51,593 bases of DNA from Conidiobolus incongruus B7586 (Eukaryota; Entomophthoromycota; Entomophthoromycetes; Entomophthorales; Conidiobolaceae): contig JNEM01006726.1 in the NCBI GenBank assembly GCA_000697335.1, positions 1 to 51,593 on the forward strand, given 5' to 3'. The notes below the pieces were generated by a model, which was given only the letters and a program-made list of their open reading frames with translations, was not told where the DNA came from and did no database searches. Positions 1 through 11,580 of the stretch are shown one piece after another; position 1 is the first letter of the stretch, and each line of letters opens with the position of its first letter. The position numbers and the translations under genes are program-made.

Positions 1-1639
1 ATTTTAAAAAGTTAATTTTTTATGAAAATAAGTAATATATATATTTATATATATAATTCAAAATTATTTTTTTTCCTATTTATTTTGTATATATTATTTA
101 ATTTAAAATTAATAATATATTTGAAAAATTATAAATCAAAATGTTTCCCATTTTTTTGATTCTAAGGTAATATATATTATTTTTTAATTTATTTTTAAAT
201 ATGGATTAGATAATTGATTAGATAATAATCTTTATTATTTAAATAAAAATAAATATTACAATCGACTCTTAATAGCCATCAGTAATTAATTGAATATTAT
301 TATCTTTATAATTAAATAATATTAAAATAGCATATCAATTATTAATAAAATTAATAATATTTACTTATGTAATTATAGTTAAAAATGATAAAATAGATAA
401 GCATATAATATAGCCCATATTATACTAACAAAATTTTTGTCTGAATAATCTAATAATAGAGTTAAATAAAAGAATAAATCTGACAAATATCAAGTTTCAA
501 ATAAAATTAGGATTTTTAAATTCAACCAAATTTTTAAATTAAATTGAAAACAATTATTATATTTAACTTGGCTTTATATATATATAAGTTTTTAGCTTAT
601 ATTATTGGTCAATTTTAATACAAAGAAGAAATTTTTTTAATAAAACCAAATGACTTATTAATATATGATAAAGAGTCAATATTTTCTTGAATTAATATAT
701 TCTAATTCGAATTAAATAACAAAACCGTATTAATAATTCAAGTTGAAATATTTAAGTTGGATTCAGTTTAAGTAATAATTATCAGTACCCGATTTGTAGA
801 TTTGAGTTATTATTAAATTAACTTTTCAAAGAAATTATTTTTTTAATAAAGAGAAAAAAATATTTAATATAGAGAGTAAACAGGTTTAATAAAATTAGAA
901 AAAAAATAGTTTTTTAAATCAGGATTAGTTTGGATTAAGCTAAAACAAAGAATTCTGTCCAGTATAATTATATATCAAATATAATTTTCCAATTCCTTTT
1001 ATAAGGAATAAGTAAGAAAAAGGAGATATTGTACTTTACAAGCTAGAGTCAAATAGAAGTCTTATTTAGTTTTTATGGATAGCTATTTTCGAATTATTAA
1101 ACTTTGAACATGTTATTTTACTTGCTAATTCAGGGTAAAGTTATGTATCTTATCCCTAACTCAATTATCATATTTGATTTCTCAATTCATTGCAAAAATC
1201 AATGTTTTTATGATAAGGATACAGAGTTACCCTACGTTAATACACTAATATTAATCTAAACTAAGATCTTTTACAATAAGCCAATATAAAATAAATTTTA
1301 ATTAAATATTTCTCTAAATAGTGGTGTATTTAATATATTATTTGCAAATGCTATCAGTTTGAAAATTTAATTAAGAATTAGAAATAAAATACTAATCCAT
1401 AATATAATCAGTTAAATAAATTATAAATTATCAACTTGAATATTATATTATATAATATAATTAAAAACTATAATAAATAAAATATTTTTCAAAATAATTT
1501 TGAAATTATACCCAAAACGGTGAGATAAATTGAAATTGTAATAATAGGGTTTTCAGTAATCCCATAATCAATTATCATTTATTGTTTTTTATAAGCTTCT
1601 GACATTTAATGTCTAATTAAATTATATGATTAATCAAGA
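1..1639. other. AT-rich intergenic DNA at left edge
   Basis: No coding region, RNA gene or conserved motif is recognisable here. The only structure seen is an imperfect inverted repeat at about 1132-1235, listed separately. Confidence 0.6.
1132..1235. repeat. Small imperfect inverted repeat (foldback/MITE-like)
   Basis: The left arm starts AGGGTAAAGTTATGTATC near 1132. The reverse complement of the right arm, ending near 1235, reads AGGGTAACTCTGTATCC. The arms are about 22 bp, match imperfectly and are separated by about 57 nt. The whole unit is about 104 bp, which would suit a tiny non-autonomous DNA transposon or a foldback. No coding capacity is present and no second copy was noticed in the window, so this rests on the inverted repeat alone. 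Confidence 0.35.
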
Positions 1640-1813
1640 ATGACTCGAGTGCATCCAACCAAACTAATTGCTCCATTATCTGCATTTTCAATGGCCCTTC
1701 TAGTAGGTATATGGGTAAATCACCAGATTAAAGTAAATCGAATTAAATACGATCTCCAAATGGAACAAGTCATGGAAAACCAGAAGAAGCAAAAGGAATC
1801 TTCAAAAGAATAA
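1640..1813 (+). CDS. Small single-pass membrane protein, 57 aa, function unknown
   Basis: A short uninterrupted frame runs from ATG at 1640 to TAA at 1811-1813. The protein has a short basic N-terminus, one hydrophobic segment at about residues 9-27 (LIAPLSAFSMALLVGIW) and then a charged, Gln/Lys/Glu-rich helix to the end. This architecture is common among small mitochondrial inner-membrane proteins, such as assembly factors and small respiratory subunits, but I do not recognise the family. It is convergent with the PRPP synthetase gene, leaving 96 bp between the two stop codons. Its codons include C- and G-ending ones (GTG, ACC, GCC, CTC, GTC), unlike the surrounding intergenic DNA. That and the membrane topology are the grounds for calling it real. 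A further upstream exon cannot be excluded. Confidence 0.5.
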   Translation: MTRVHPTKLIAPLSAFSMALLVGIWVNHQIKVNRIKYDLQMEQVMENQKKQKESSKE

Positions 1814-1909
1814 TTAATGCATTTAATCTTTAATAAAATTCAAATAATCTATCCAACATTTTGAAGTTTATTTATCTATTCAACAAAATACCAATATTTA
1901 TATCCATAT

Positions 1910-3422
1910 TTATGGTGCAACCAAAAGTCCAGCTAAAGACTCTCCGTGGTAAACTCTGCGAATGGCTTCGGCAAAGTAAGTACTAACATCAATTACTTTG
2001 AGCTTAGGAGTCAACTTCAACTTTTCATCCTGAGGGATGGTGTTGGTGACTGCAACTGTGTCAATCTTAGACTGGTTTATCACTTCAATGGCGGGACCTG
2101 TCAACATACCATGGGTAACAATGGCATGAATCTGAGATGCCCCACTTTGTTGTAAAACTTCAGCAGCCAATCCCAAAGTACCACAAGTATCGGCAATATC
2201 ATCGATAATAATGGCAATTTTACCTTGAACATTTCCAACTAAGCTCATTTGAATGTTTTCTTTAGATTTACCATCTTTGTGAATCATAGCAAATTTAAGA
2301 TTGAGTTTTTTGCTGATGGACGTAGCTCTAAACATCAATTAATGGTTCGTCCGGTATTGTTATTAAATGTGTATGAAATTTACCTTTTAGCACCACCAGC
2401 ATCTGGAGAAACAATAACAGCGTTTTGGTAATTGGGAATATTACCTCTAATATAATTAAGGATTGCAGTTTCAGAGTAAAGATGCTCTACAGGAACATCA
2501 AAGAAACCTTGGAATTGGGCATCGTGAAGATCCATAGTAATGATTCGATTAGCACCTAAATCACATAAAATAAAATTCTATGATAAAAAGAGGTATAATG
2601 TGCTTGGCTACCTGATTCAACCAACAAATTAGCAATTAAAGTGCCAGCTCTAGCGGTCCAGTGCTTGTATCCAGTATTCTTGGGAACAGTTGAGGGGAAG
2701 TACATTGGTGAAGAAAAGAATGTCTGATGTTCATTGGCACCAGGAGTGCTATAAGCAGAATGGCAGACAATTTCAGAAATGCTGGGTTTGTTGATGGGTA
2801 AATTTAACTTGGGTTTTCCGCCCTTACTCTCAGATCTGCTCTTTTCACCTGATGACTCGGGGGAATCCTTGAGAGGAGTCAATTTAATGTTCTGAACTTG
2901 AGCCTCGAGTGGTGGAATGCCATCAGTGGATGGCAAGTTAGAGGTTGTGGGTGCGTTTGTTGGTGAAAATTGAACAGATTTAGAGAATTGATACAAAATC
3001 GACTTCTTATTCTTTTTGGTGAGCTCTATTTCCAATTGACTATCCTCACGTTCGTTCAAACCAGCACTCTGAGGTGTCCAGTATCTAAGGATTTGAGAAG
3101 TATTTTTTTCATAAGGAACATCTGGTTGACGTGAATAAGGGAAACATGGTAAAACAGCAGTAACTGTTTTGGCGCTAGCAGTTTTGCAAGCAGCCAACAT
3201 GATCATTAACTCAACAAGGTTATCATTAACAGATCCACAGCCGGATTGGATAATTACAACATGTTTACCTCTTACAGAGTGCTGAATATGAACTTTAGAC
3301 TCCTTGTTAGAGAATTTTCCAAGCTCTACGGGCACTTGTTGAATGCCTAAATGTTCACAGATTTTTTGTACAAATTCAGGGTGGGAACTGCCTCCCATAA
3401 TAGCCAAGTCACGATTACCCAT
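1910..3422 (-). CDS. PRS5: Ribose-phosphate diphosphokinase (PRPP synthetase), Prs5-like, with long insert
   Basis: This enzyme makes PRPP from ribose 5-phosphate and ATP, feeding purine, pyrimidine, His, Trp and NAD synthesis in the cytosol. Three exons, complement(join(1910..2327,2384..2555,2612..3422)), have matching phases and encode 466 aa. The N-terminal half is seen in [17 protein letters not shown] (about 10-26) and FPYSRQPD (94-101). The C-terminal half has [14 protein letters not shown] (about 320-328) and an intact PRPP-binding loop [10 protein letters not shown] (369-378), ending in [11 protein letters not shown]. Between FPYSRQPD and GTLIANLL lies a Ser/Pro/Lys-rich insert of about 150 residues (roughly 102-255), so the protein exceeds the usual 310-330 aa. 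An insert at this place, followed by a GYKHW..RAGTL block, is the arrangement I know from fungal Prs5 proteins. The paralogue assignment is inference; the enzyme family is clear. Confidence 0.9.
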
Positions 3423-4320
3423 TATTATTTTATTTAAATTTTAGTATTTTAAAAAGATAGGAGGGAAATAAATTAATTTGTATGATATTATTTAAGTGAC
3501 TGATTGTGTTTTAATGACTTGACTAAAAATAGTTACTTGATATTCATCTAATTTCCTTATCTTAGGATTATGGGTCATCTCTATCTATTGTCCAATTAAG
3601 GCATAATCTCATCTAATAATATATTTGAATAAATATTTCTAAATTAGAAACATTGTTGATAAGTAAAAAAACCTGATATTTCAATAATTAATATTGAATG
3701 ATTACAACCTAAGAATAATACTATATATAATATGATCAAAATACTAAATGTTTTCAACATTTTATCACATTTTTAAGTTTCAAAACCTAAAGAAAAATAC
3801 ATTGCAAGTAACTTGATTGAATTTCAAATATCAAATCAATTGAAATAAAGTAATATAATGATCATCCCATAATAGTAATTAACATATACATATTATAAAT
3901 TCCATCAACTTTAATTTCAATAAATATAAAATGTTAAGAGAAACAACAAAATGGCAAATTCTAGTATATTTAATATCAAAAATCCTAATAGGTACAAATC
4001 ATAAGATGATTTAAAATCATTCAATTAATATATAGATTTATCACAGATTGAACTAGTTTAAACACCATATAATTCAATCATATTCAATATATATATTTTA
4101 AAAATATTTACTCAAATTTAATAAGTATTATCAAATTAACAAGCTAGTCTTAATTCGTAAACTAAAACTATCTAAGGATAATAAATATTTAATGTTGAAG
4201 AATTTATTTGACGCATTATTAAAAGGAATTGATAATAATTGTATAGATGTCAAATTATCAAAGGTATTTTATCAAACTTAAAATATCATAATATTTACTA
4301 ATAAATAACCAAAGTTTGAT
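3423..4320. other. AT-rich intergenic DNA
   Basis: This separates the divergent PRPP synthetase start from the AAA+ pseudogene and presumably holds both promoters. No specific motif is recognised. The upstream limit of the pseudogene is uncertain, so part of this stretch could be its decayed 5' end. Confidence 0.5.
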
Positions 4321-6837
4321 CAATTAATGCAATTGAATTATTACTACAATCTCATCCATCGACCGATTCAAATTCTTCGATTAAAATTATGATATTTTAA
4401 ACAATTATATGAATCACATCATCCATTTAAATCACAAATATAATATCCATATTCATCTAAATCAAATTCAAGTTCAATTAACTGGAATCAAATTAAAATT
4501 GAATCAGAGTTTGAATTATGTAATACTCTGGCGAATGCTCTAAAGAACCTCGAAATCCATTAACCTACATCGATATCAAACGATAATAAAATACGTCAAC
4601 AATTAAGTAGCAAAGCTGAATGACAGCCTTCATTGAATGATTATATCACAGGCCTCGAAGATTACTCTACGGTTGTAATCGATGCACTTGACTATATTCA
4701 ATAATTCAAATCATCTTAAGGAATTATTATTTACGGTACTTATGGTATCAATAATACTTATTTCACTAAGAAGTTTATTGGTAAAAAATACTTAATACTT
4801 TAACCATATCTATAATTCACTTATTAAACAATTATTTTCAATTTATTAGAAAACTAACCATTAAATTCTCAATACTTAGATTTAAATTCATTGTTAAATC
4901 AAAGTAAGGACTTTATTATATAAATATTATTATCATATTTGATTAATTGATTTTTTTGCTATCAGGTTTACAAAACTCTCTTACAGAAATAACCAAATGT
5001 TTTAATGGTTTTGAATGATATCGATTTAATTTCTTGTAATCAATAAAAAGATGTATAAATATAATGATTATTATCACTAGTAGGATGAAATAAATTATTT
5101 AATATAATAGAACCTTACAATTATCTAAATAGTTTATTATTGGATCCAACTAATTTGAACCTTTATAATGAGATTATAATTGGTAAATATATAATACATC
5201 GAATATTTTTATTATTTTAAAATAAACTTTATTTAATAGGTATTACGAACAATCTACCCAATATAGATACAAAATTCTTAAATTAAAAATTTTCAAAGCT
5301 TTATAGAATGCAGATTACTTTAACCCAACCAAATACATATACTTGTTCGAATTTTATCAAGGCAATCACTTTTTATTTGCAATTTTAATAACGTGCTAAC
5401 TCGATTAATTACAGTTAGGGTGATTTGAGATATATTAACCAAGTGAACCATTAAAAAACTGAATTAATCCAAAAATTACGCGAAAGAGCTCATAGATTTA
5501 GTTTATCGGGTTTGCCCAATTTATTGAATACTCTTATATTAATATTTTCCAATAACGAAACGAATGAAAATTTTTCATCCTTTCTAAATCAGAGTCTCAT
5601 TGAATGGAATCAATCTAATCAATTTGACAAATTCCATTTCAAAGTAATAAATATGTTAATTTTATTATATTTCTATTTTAATTTTTTAATTATTCTAGAT
5701 CTCTGAAGTCCATCTGAATGAATGTTATGGATTAGATCAAGAGATTGAATTTATTAAAGTAAATTAATTTAATTTCATTTCATTATTGAATTCTCAATTA
5801 ATACTTATTTACCAGGAATTGATTCAAACTCCATTAAATATGAACCAATTGGCAGATCAACTTAATTTATCAACTACCAAAAGCATCCTGCTTCATGGCG
5901 CTAGTGGAGTTGGTAAGACAAGATTATGTAATTCGATGGCTAACGATTTTAACTTAAATTATGCATTTATCGAATTAAATATAAATAACACTGGATTATG
6001 TAGTTTTTACACGATAATAATTTATTAATATAGTCAATTCAATTAAAATCTAAAAAGGTGGAAGAAAGTGAGTAAACCATTCAAAAATTACTCCAACAAT
6101 GTGGACTATTATCACCATGTTCGTTAATTATTGGCCAAGTAATTAAATATATTTTATCAATATTTATATTCTATTAATGAAAATAGTTAATTGAGATTGA
6201 TGGGTTATTAAGTAAACGATCAGAAATTAATTTTGAAAATTATCAAAATCGTTTAATCAATACATTTTAATTAGCTCTGATGAAAGTGATGATTATTCTA
6301 ATCATATAATTAACCATTTTTATAATTAGAAATGAATGGTTTATTTAGCAGTTCAAATGATGATCCTGATATATCAGTGATTGCTATTACTATTAATTTC
6401 ATTGTATATCTACAGTTAATATTTATCGTTAATTGATATACACTTTAGCCACAAATGATCTAAATTGATTAGTTTCGAATTTATCAGACCTATTTATCTG
6501 GACATTCAGTTAGAACCAAATTACCCAATACTCAAGTAAATCAATCACATAGCATCCTATTAACAACTATAGCCATTATTTTATATCAAAAAGAAGCATT
6601 TATTTAATTTGAATTTTCTAAAATACCACACGAATTGACGCAAGCTCAAATTCAAAATAGAATTGATATGAGTAAAAGATTTTCAGGTATATTTTCAATG
6701 AATCATTTTCAAATCTGATATATATATATATATAATTTTTATAGTCTCTGACATTAATCAATGAATTGAAGAAGCTTGTTTGAATAGATTAAACCTTGAT
6801 TTAAATTCGAATAATTTTATTTTATTTTTATATGATT
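4321..6837 (+). pseudogene. Decayed two-domain AAA+ ATPase (Cdc48/Afg2/NVL class)
   Basis: Two successive AAA+ modules are readable in pieces. Module 1: GLEDYSTVVIDALDYI, a degenerate Walker A (GTYGINNT, Lys lost) near 4735, a Walker B-like VLMVLNDID near 5010, and IGITNNLPNIDTKFL after an intron at 5183-5240. Module 2: CYGLDQEIEFIKELIQTPL (intron inside), an intact Walker A GASGVGKT near 5898, a Walker B region LIEIDGLLSKRSE near 6190, FIRPIYLDI near 6490, and DINQ.IEEACLNRL to about 6837. Several introns with plausible GT..AG borders remain. The frame is nevertheless broken. About fifteen in-frame TAA/TAG codons occur, for example 4561, 4702 and 4717, then a TAA pair near 5386. A few TGA codons are also present (4621 and near 6748), and several exon joins in module 2 are out of phase. 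Stops fall mostly where Gln would fit. I infer a dead host gene rather than a recoded one. The exact orthologue is not identified. Confidence 0.75.
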
Positions 6838-8288
6838 AATATTTACAATTATTTGATTATCACTTATTTTACATTTCAATGAAGAGTATATATATTATTA
6901 ATATTATATCAAGGTATATTATAATAGATTTCCCCTCTATATTATTTTTCTTATAATTATTAAATGAACAATCCAATTTGGTTACATAATTATTTGCTAA
7001 TAACTTCAATTTTCTTCAAAAATCAATTACAAATTAATTCCAGCAACTTCGGACGATCTATAGAATGAATTCATGTAAATTTTATGGACACTTCATGATT
7101 TTTTCTCACCTCTGATTTAAATCGAATTCAAATTCCAATTAGCTAATAGTAAGGTGATAAATTTCAAAATGACTAATATTTAAGTCATTCATATATAATT
7201 AATCGTGATGAATATTGTTAACATTCTAAATTTTTTGCGTTCAATTTTACATAATTTGTTGATTTTTGATTATTATACTTGATTCCAAACAGTTACATTA
7301 ATCAAAGTTCAATCTCAATGATATGGATTAGTAAAATTTAGCTATAAAACCTATGCACAAAATGTAATAAAGTTACTTGAAATATTGAATACAATTTAAA
7401 TAATACTATTTCATTTGATATAAATTTAATTTTAGTAAATATATCAAATTTATTTATTAATTCATTCTTTTAAAATGATCAAATATTGAAATTTTGATTT
7501 GGATAAATTTAATTTGTCAAACTAATTCATTTCATATAATTTTCCCATTTTGTATCATCTCTTAGATATACTATTATAAGGTATTTAAATTATGCAATGT
7601 GGTTATTTTATATTTTTTGATATATGAAAAAATTTATATCATTGATGAATAATATGAAATAGAGAAATTGAATAAAAAATATTTAGTTTGAAAAGATGCA
7701 ATCAACAAATTATCCCATAATTAATAATTTAGCAGTTAATAAGTTTATGGAAGATTTAAAAACCCCTTAATTAACAACCTTTGAGAATTGGTTGGAAATT
7801 TCAATTAAATTAAAATACAATTTAATTCAAAGTCATTATTATCTAAAAATTTTATTTTATCCAACAATTTAAAATAACATTACATTATCCAACTTGTTTA
7901 TTTACTCCCTGTAGTTTAGTTTGTATTTGTCAACCATTTTTTCAGCTTGTTTTAAAAAAACATTATTGATTTAATCGAATTGTTGCAACCAATATCTTTC
8001 AACTGTCAAATTTACTTTATTTAACTAACCTGTTTTTATCGCTCTTGTTTTCATTTTTTATCTCTTGTTAACAACTTTTTTAACATATTTAAGGTAATAT
8101 TCTTTTTCATTTAATTAAACATTTTTTATTCCTATTGTTCCTTTATTTTAAAAATTAATTTTAATCAGATTGGAAGTTTTAAACTTTATTATTTACTTAT
8201 CTTTATCTTGGAAATTATAAATTAATATTAACTAGTTCATTTATTTGATATATAGTGCTCGGACTGATTTTATTTTTATTAACCAAAC
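6838..8288. other. AT-rich intergenic DNA with putative 5'-leader intron near its end
   Basis: No coding sequence is recognised. The last 200 bases form the 5' leader of the eIF4E-binding protein gene, described separately. Confidence 0.5.
8094..8255 (+). other. Putative 5'-UTR intron of the eIF4E-binding protein gene
   Basis: A donor AAG|GTAATA at 8094 and an acceptor TATATAG at 8249-8255 bracket a T-rich 162 nt stretch, 33 nt before the start codon. Both sites match the consensus of the coding introns in this window, but no frame constrains them, so this is only a suggestion. Confidence 0.35.
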
Positions 8289-9932
8289 ATGTCGAACAAT
8301 CAAAATTTATCTAAAACGAAATCAGTGATCAGATACTCAACTGAACAACTTCTATATTTAAGGAATAGCCCTTTATGTCAAAGGCCGGAAAATTTTATGA
8401 CACTAGAAGACTGGAAAAATGAAGGACTAGTGGCCAAAACTTACCCACGACCCAAACAATATCAGCAAGGAAGCACCTATAATCCAGATTCTAACACCGA
8501 TGAATATAATGCCAATTCAGTTGATGAAAACTATTCCAATCCATCACCTTCTTTGCTTACTAATTCTCCATTGCATCATAAATTAAACAACAATGACGTT
8601 AAGGGTGAAAAACGTACTTCAGATATTAAACTCAGACCCCACGATTTCAATTTCCTGTCTTCAAAGCAGGGACCTCATGTTGATAGCGAAAATAGCCTTA
8701 AATTCAACAATGATTATAAATTTAAAGAACCAACTAAAGGACCCAATGCTCAGTTTAATCCCAATTTCAAAAATTCTTCATCTATTAAATCCACTCGCCC
8801 TGAAACTGGTATTAATTTCAATGCCCCTAGCAATCTCTACAATGAACTTGAAGAACCTATTCCAGAATGGGCTAGTAGCAGTGGCAAACCCTCTGGCATG
8901 TCACACCAACAAATGGCACAGGATTTCCAGGCTTGGAAGGCCCAAATGAAGGAAAAATCTCGACTTGAAAACTTGAAAAACTCTGCTGAATACCAGAATC
9001 ATCAACCTTCGATCCCATCCGAACCTAAAGTTGTGCAGGAATCCAGTAACAATTCAACTATTTCTCCTGCATTTCAAAATTTTTTAAACCAATATGCTGC
9101 TAGTCAAAGCACCAATCCCCAACCATATCAAGAATTGCCTACTAACAATCCTGCCAATATCAATTTGAAATTTAATCCAGCTAGACCCAATCCAAGCTTA
9201 CATCCAAATGCATCACATCATCAATCCAATGGCTCTACTAACCAGTCTGCTACTCCTCCTCAGGACTTGTCAAACAAAACTGAAATTGAAAATCAGCTTA
9301 AAAGCCTGTTAAATATTGGCTCTTCCCCTTCTAATGCTTCACCCAATCCCCCCAAACCCGCTTCTCGCCCTATTCAACTTCCTAGTGGATTTATGCCTAC
9401 CTCAGTTCTCAAAAAATTAAATTCCCGCAACCAACCACCACCTAACCCAGCCAATTTCCATCATCTTGCATCTTTTATTGATCAGAGGGACAGAGAAAGA
9501 CAACTACACCATCCCGTTGGATTTGGATATCCTCAAAATCCAGGCACGGCTGGTTTTAACCCCAATACCAAGATTCCGGGAGCCTCTCCTTCTCGTCTCA
9601 ATGCATCTCCTACGCCCATTCAACATCATCTACACTTAAAATCAAGTCCTATAGCCAACAGTCATCCAACTGGTCGACCTAATAACCAAGTAAATCCTGC
9701 TCCTCAATATGCTGGATTTCAAGGGTTCATTCAAGACCCTAATCTCGCTGGACAAAACTTAAATTCTGGAAGTAGACCCGCTAAAGGTAACCTTTTCCCC
9801 GTTTTTAGCAACCAGCATGCTAATGGTCAAGCTCTTCTAAACTCTTTGACTACATCTCCTCACTCCGTCAGTCTCAATCAATACCCTCCTTCAGCCCATT
9901 CCCCTTCACCCGTTTATAAGACCCAACAATGA
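8289..9932 (+). CDS. eIF4E-binding protein, 4E-T/Eap1-like translational repressor
   Basis: A single-exon 547 aa protein, highly disordered and rich in Asn, Pro, Ser and Gln. Residues 16-22, YSTEQLL, match the canonical eIF4E-binding motif Y-x4-L-hydrophobic. They are followed by RNSPLCQRPENFM, which corresponds to the conserved block after that motif in the metazoan eIF4E transporter 4E-T (SPLSKQRP). A second short conserved-looking segment, IPEWASSSGKPSGMS with DFQAWKAQM, lies at about 192-220 and may be a partner-binding motif (4E-T has a comparable P-E-W block binding the DDX6 helicase; this equivalence is inference). The role would be to compete with eIF4G for eIF4E and to bring mRNAs to decay or repression granules in the cytoplasm. 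No catalytic domain is present. The ATG at 8289 is the first in the frame and sits directly upstream of the motif. Confidence 0.7.
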   Translation: MSNNQNLSKTKSVIRYSTEQLLYLRNSPLCQRPENFMTLEDWKNEGLVAKTYPRPKQYQQGSTYNPDSNTDEYNANSVDENYSNPSPSLLTNSPLHHKLNNNDVKGEKRTSDIKLRPHDFNFLSSKQGPHVDSENSLKFNNDYKFKEPTKGPNAQFNPNFKNSSSIKSTRPETGINFNAPSNLYNELEEPIPEWASSSGKPSGMSHQQMAQDFQAWKAQMKEKSRLENLKNSAEYQNHQPSIPSEPKVVQESSNNSTISPAFQNFLNQYAASQSTNPQPYQELPTNNPANINLKFNPARPNPSLHPNASHHQSNGSTNQSATPPQDLSNKTEIENQLKSLLNIGSSPSNASPNPPKPASRPIQLPSGFMPTSVLKKLNSRNQPPPNPANFHHLASFIDQRDRERQLHHPVGFGYPQNPGTAGFNPNTKIPGASPSRLNASPTPIQHHLHLKSSPIANSHPTGRPNNQVNPAPQYAGFQGFIQDPNLAGQNLNSGSRPAKGNLFPVFSNQHANGQALLNSLTTSPHSVSLNQYPPSAHSPSPVYKTQQ

Positions 9933-11580
9933 AGATCAGAAGAGAGTTGCATTTCAAAAATTACTCGGCTCATCCCAACTGACCTCTATACTGCATTATT
10001 TAATATCGGTATTAAAAACCAGTGTTCTTCATCTAATATGTCTAACTTTATCTTTGAGACTTAATTTGTCAACGTAACACTAATATATAACACTACTATG
10101 TTAATTTTTTATAATTAACTTCAATTTAATGTAAATATAAGTTAAATGTTTCATTTCAGTTTCAATTACCTTTAAAAACTTAATATTAAATTACATTTAA
10201 TGTTATTTTCCCATTTTATTAAGCTTATTATGACAAAATATACTATATTCAACTGCTTCAAAGTTAAATTCAATATTTTTTAAAAAATCACAACCTTCAT
10301 AAAGGTTTTTTGAAATACTAGTTAAATAATACTTCATTATTAAAAAGCTATTTTAAATAATTTTTAAAATCTTTTTTATATCGAAGCTGTCATCATAAAT
10401 AAAATCGAATTTGACTTTGACAATTTTACATCATACAGTATAATTTTAAATTATTTGATTACAAAATTTCAAACCAATCATACCACATATTTATAATGAT
10501 AAATATCATAAAAATTAAACTTTAAATAAATTATGGTCAATTTATTAAAGATTGCCATTAAATCATTTATCAAACATATTCAATATTCTACAATATGATA
10601 TATAATTTAAATTATATTTTTATTTTTAGAACTTAATACCCTCATAAAAACATCATCTAGACCTTCGGATGAATCCAATGTTTGTACTAATGGAGTGAAT
10701 GCTTTATAACTAATTTATAATATTATCATAAGTTTGACTAGTGTTAATGATATCATTAAATATCTATTGAATTAAAAATAATTTATGAAACTATAAAATA
10801 ATTGAAATAAATATATGAGTTGTTTATTTGAATTACTCGATTATCTTTCAACAGCTTTATTATTTTGTACTTATTTAATGATGAACTTTTCACCCAAATT
10901 ATCGGTTATAGTAATAATTAGAAAAAGCATTAAAAATAATTTATAATTACTAATACTCATTAAATATTAATAATCTTATTTACAAATAATATCTTTGGAT
11001 GAATTGTTAAATTTGTAAAATCTATTAATTGTGAAATTTTCAATCTTAGAAAGCTGAATTATATGACAAAAATTTTTATTTAATTAGTGAAAAAATTAAT
11101 GAATTTATATAAGTTTACAAATTATTCAAAGTATAAATTATTATTTGAAATGTTTTTTTTTCTAAGAAAAATAATTTTTAAATTTAATAATTTAAATAAA
11201 ATAAATTAACGTTATTGGATAAAATTATAAATTTAAAATAATGTTTAAGGATTTGATAATAGGTGGTTAAATATAATGATAACTCACAATCATTAAAAAT
11301 TATTCGTTATCATTCCCTATGTTGACAAATATTACTAAACGTTATCACGTATTAAATTCTATATTTATTGAAATAGTTGACATATACTTATATATTATTA
11401 TAATATATTTTGAAATTTTAAATGTTCAATTATTTTAATCAACTTTCAAATTTTATATATTAATATTATTGATAATAAAGAATATATTTTACAAAATTTA
11501 TAAAATTTATATCTAAATACTGGTTTAAATTTATTTGATAGTAAAATAATGGAAAAAGAAAAATATATATATATATTTAT
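9933..11580. other. AT-rich intergenic DNA
   Basis: Contains the 3' flank of the eIF4E-binding protein gene. No gene, RNA or repeat unit is recognised. Confidence 0.5.

Noticed and set aside
5786-6028. 80-codon frame with an intact Walker A as a stand-alone gene
   Set aside because: It is one exon plus intron read-through of the larger AAA+ pseudogene; the flanking AAA+ blocks lie in line with it across splice sites.
4321-6837. Genetic code with TAA/TAG read as glutamine
   Set aside because: All intact genes in the window (Raptor, Mios, Dbf4, PRPP synthetase, MLYCD and others) use CAA/CAG and end at TAA, TAG or TGA with no internal TAA or TAG. The region also has TGA codons and phase breaks.
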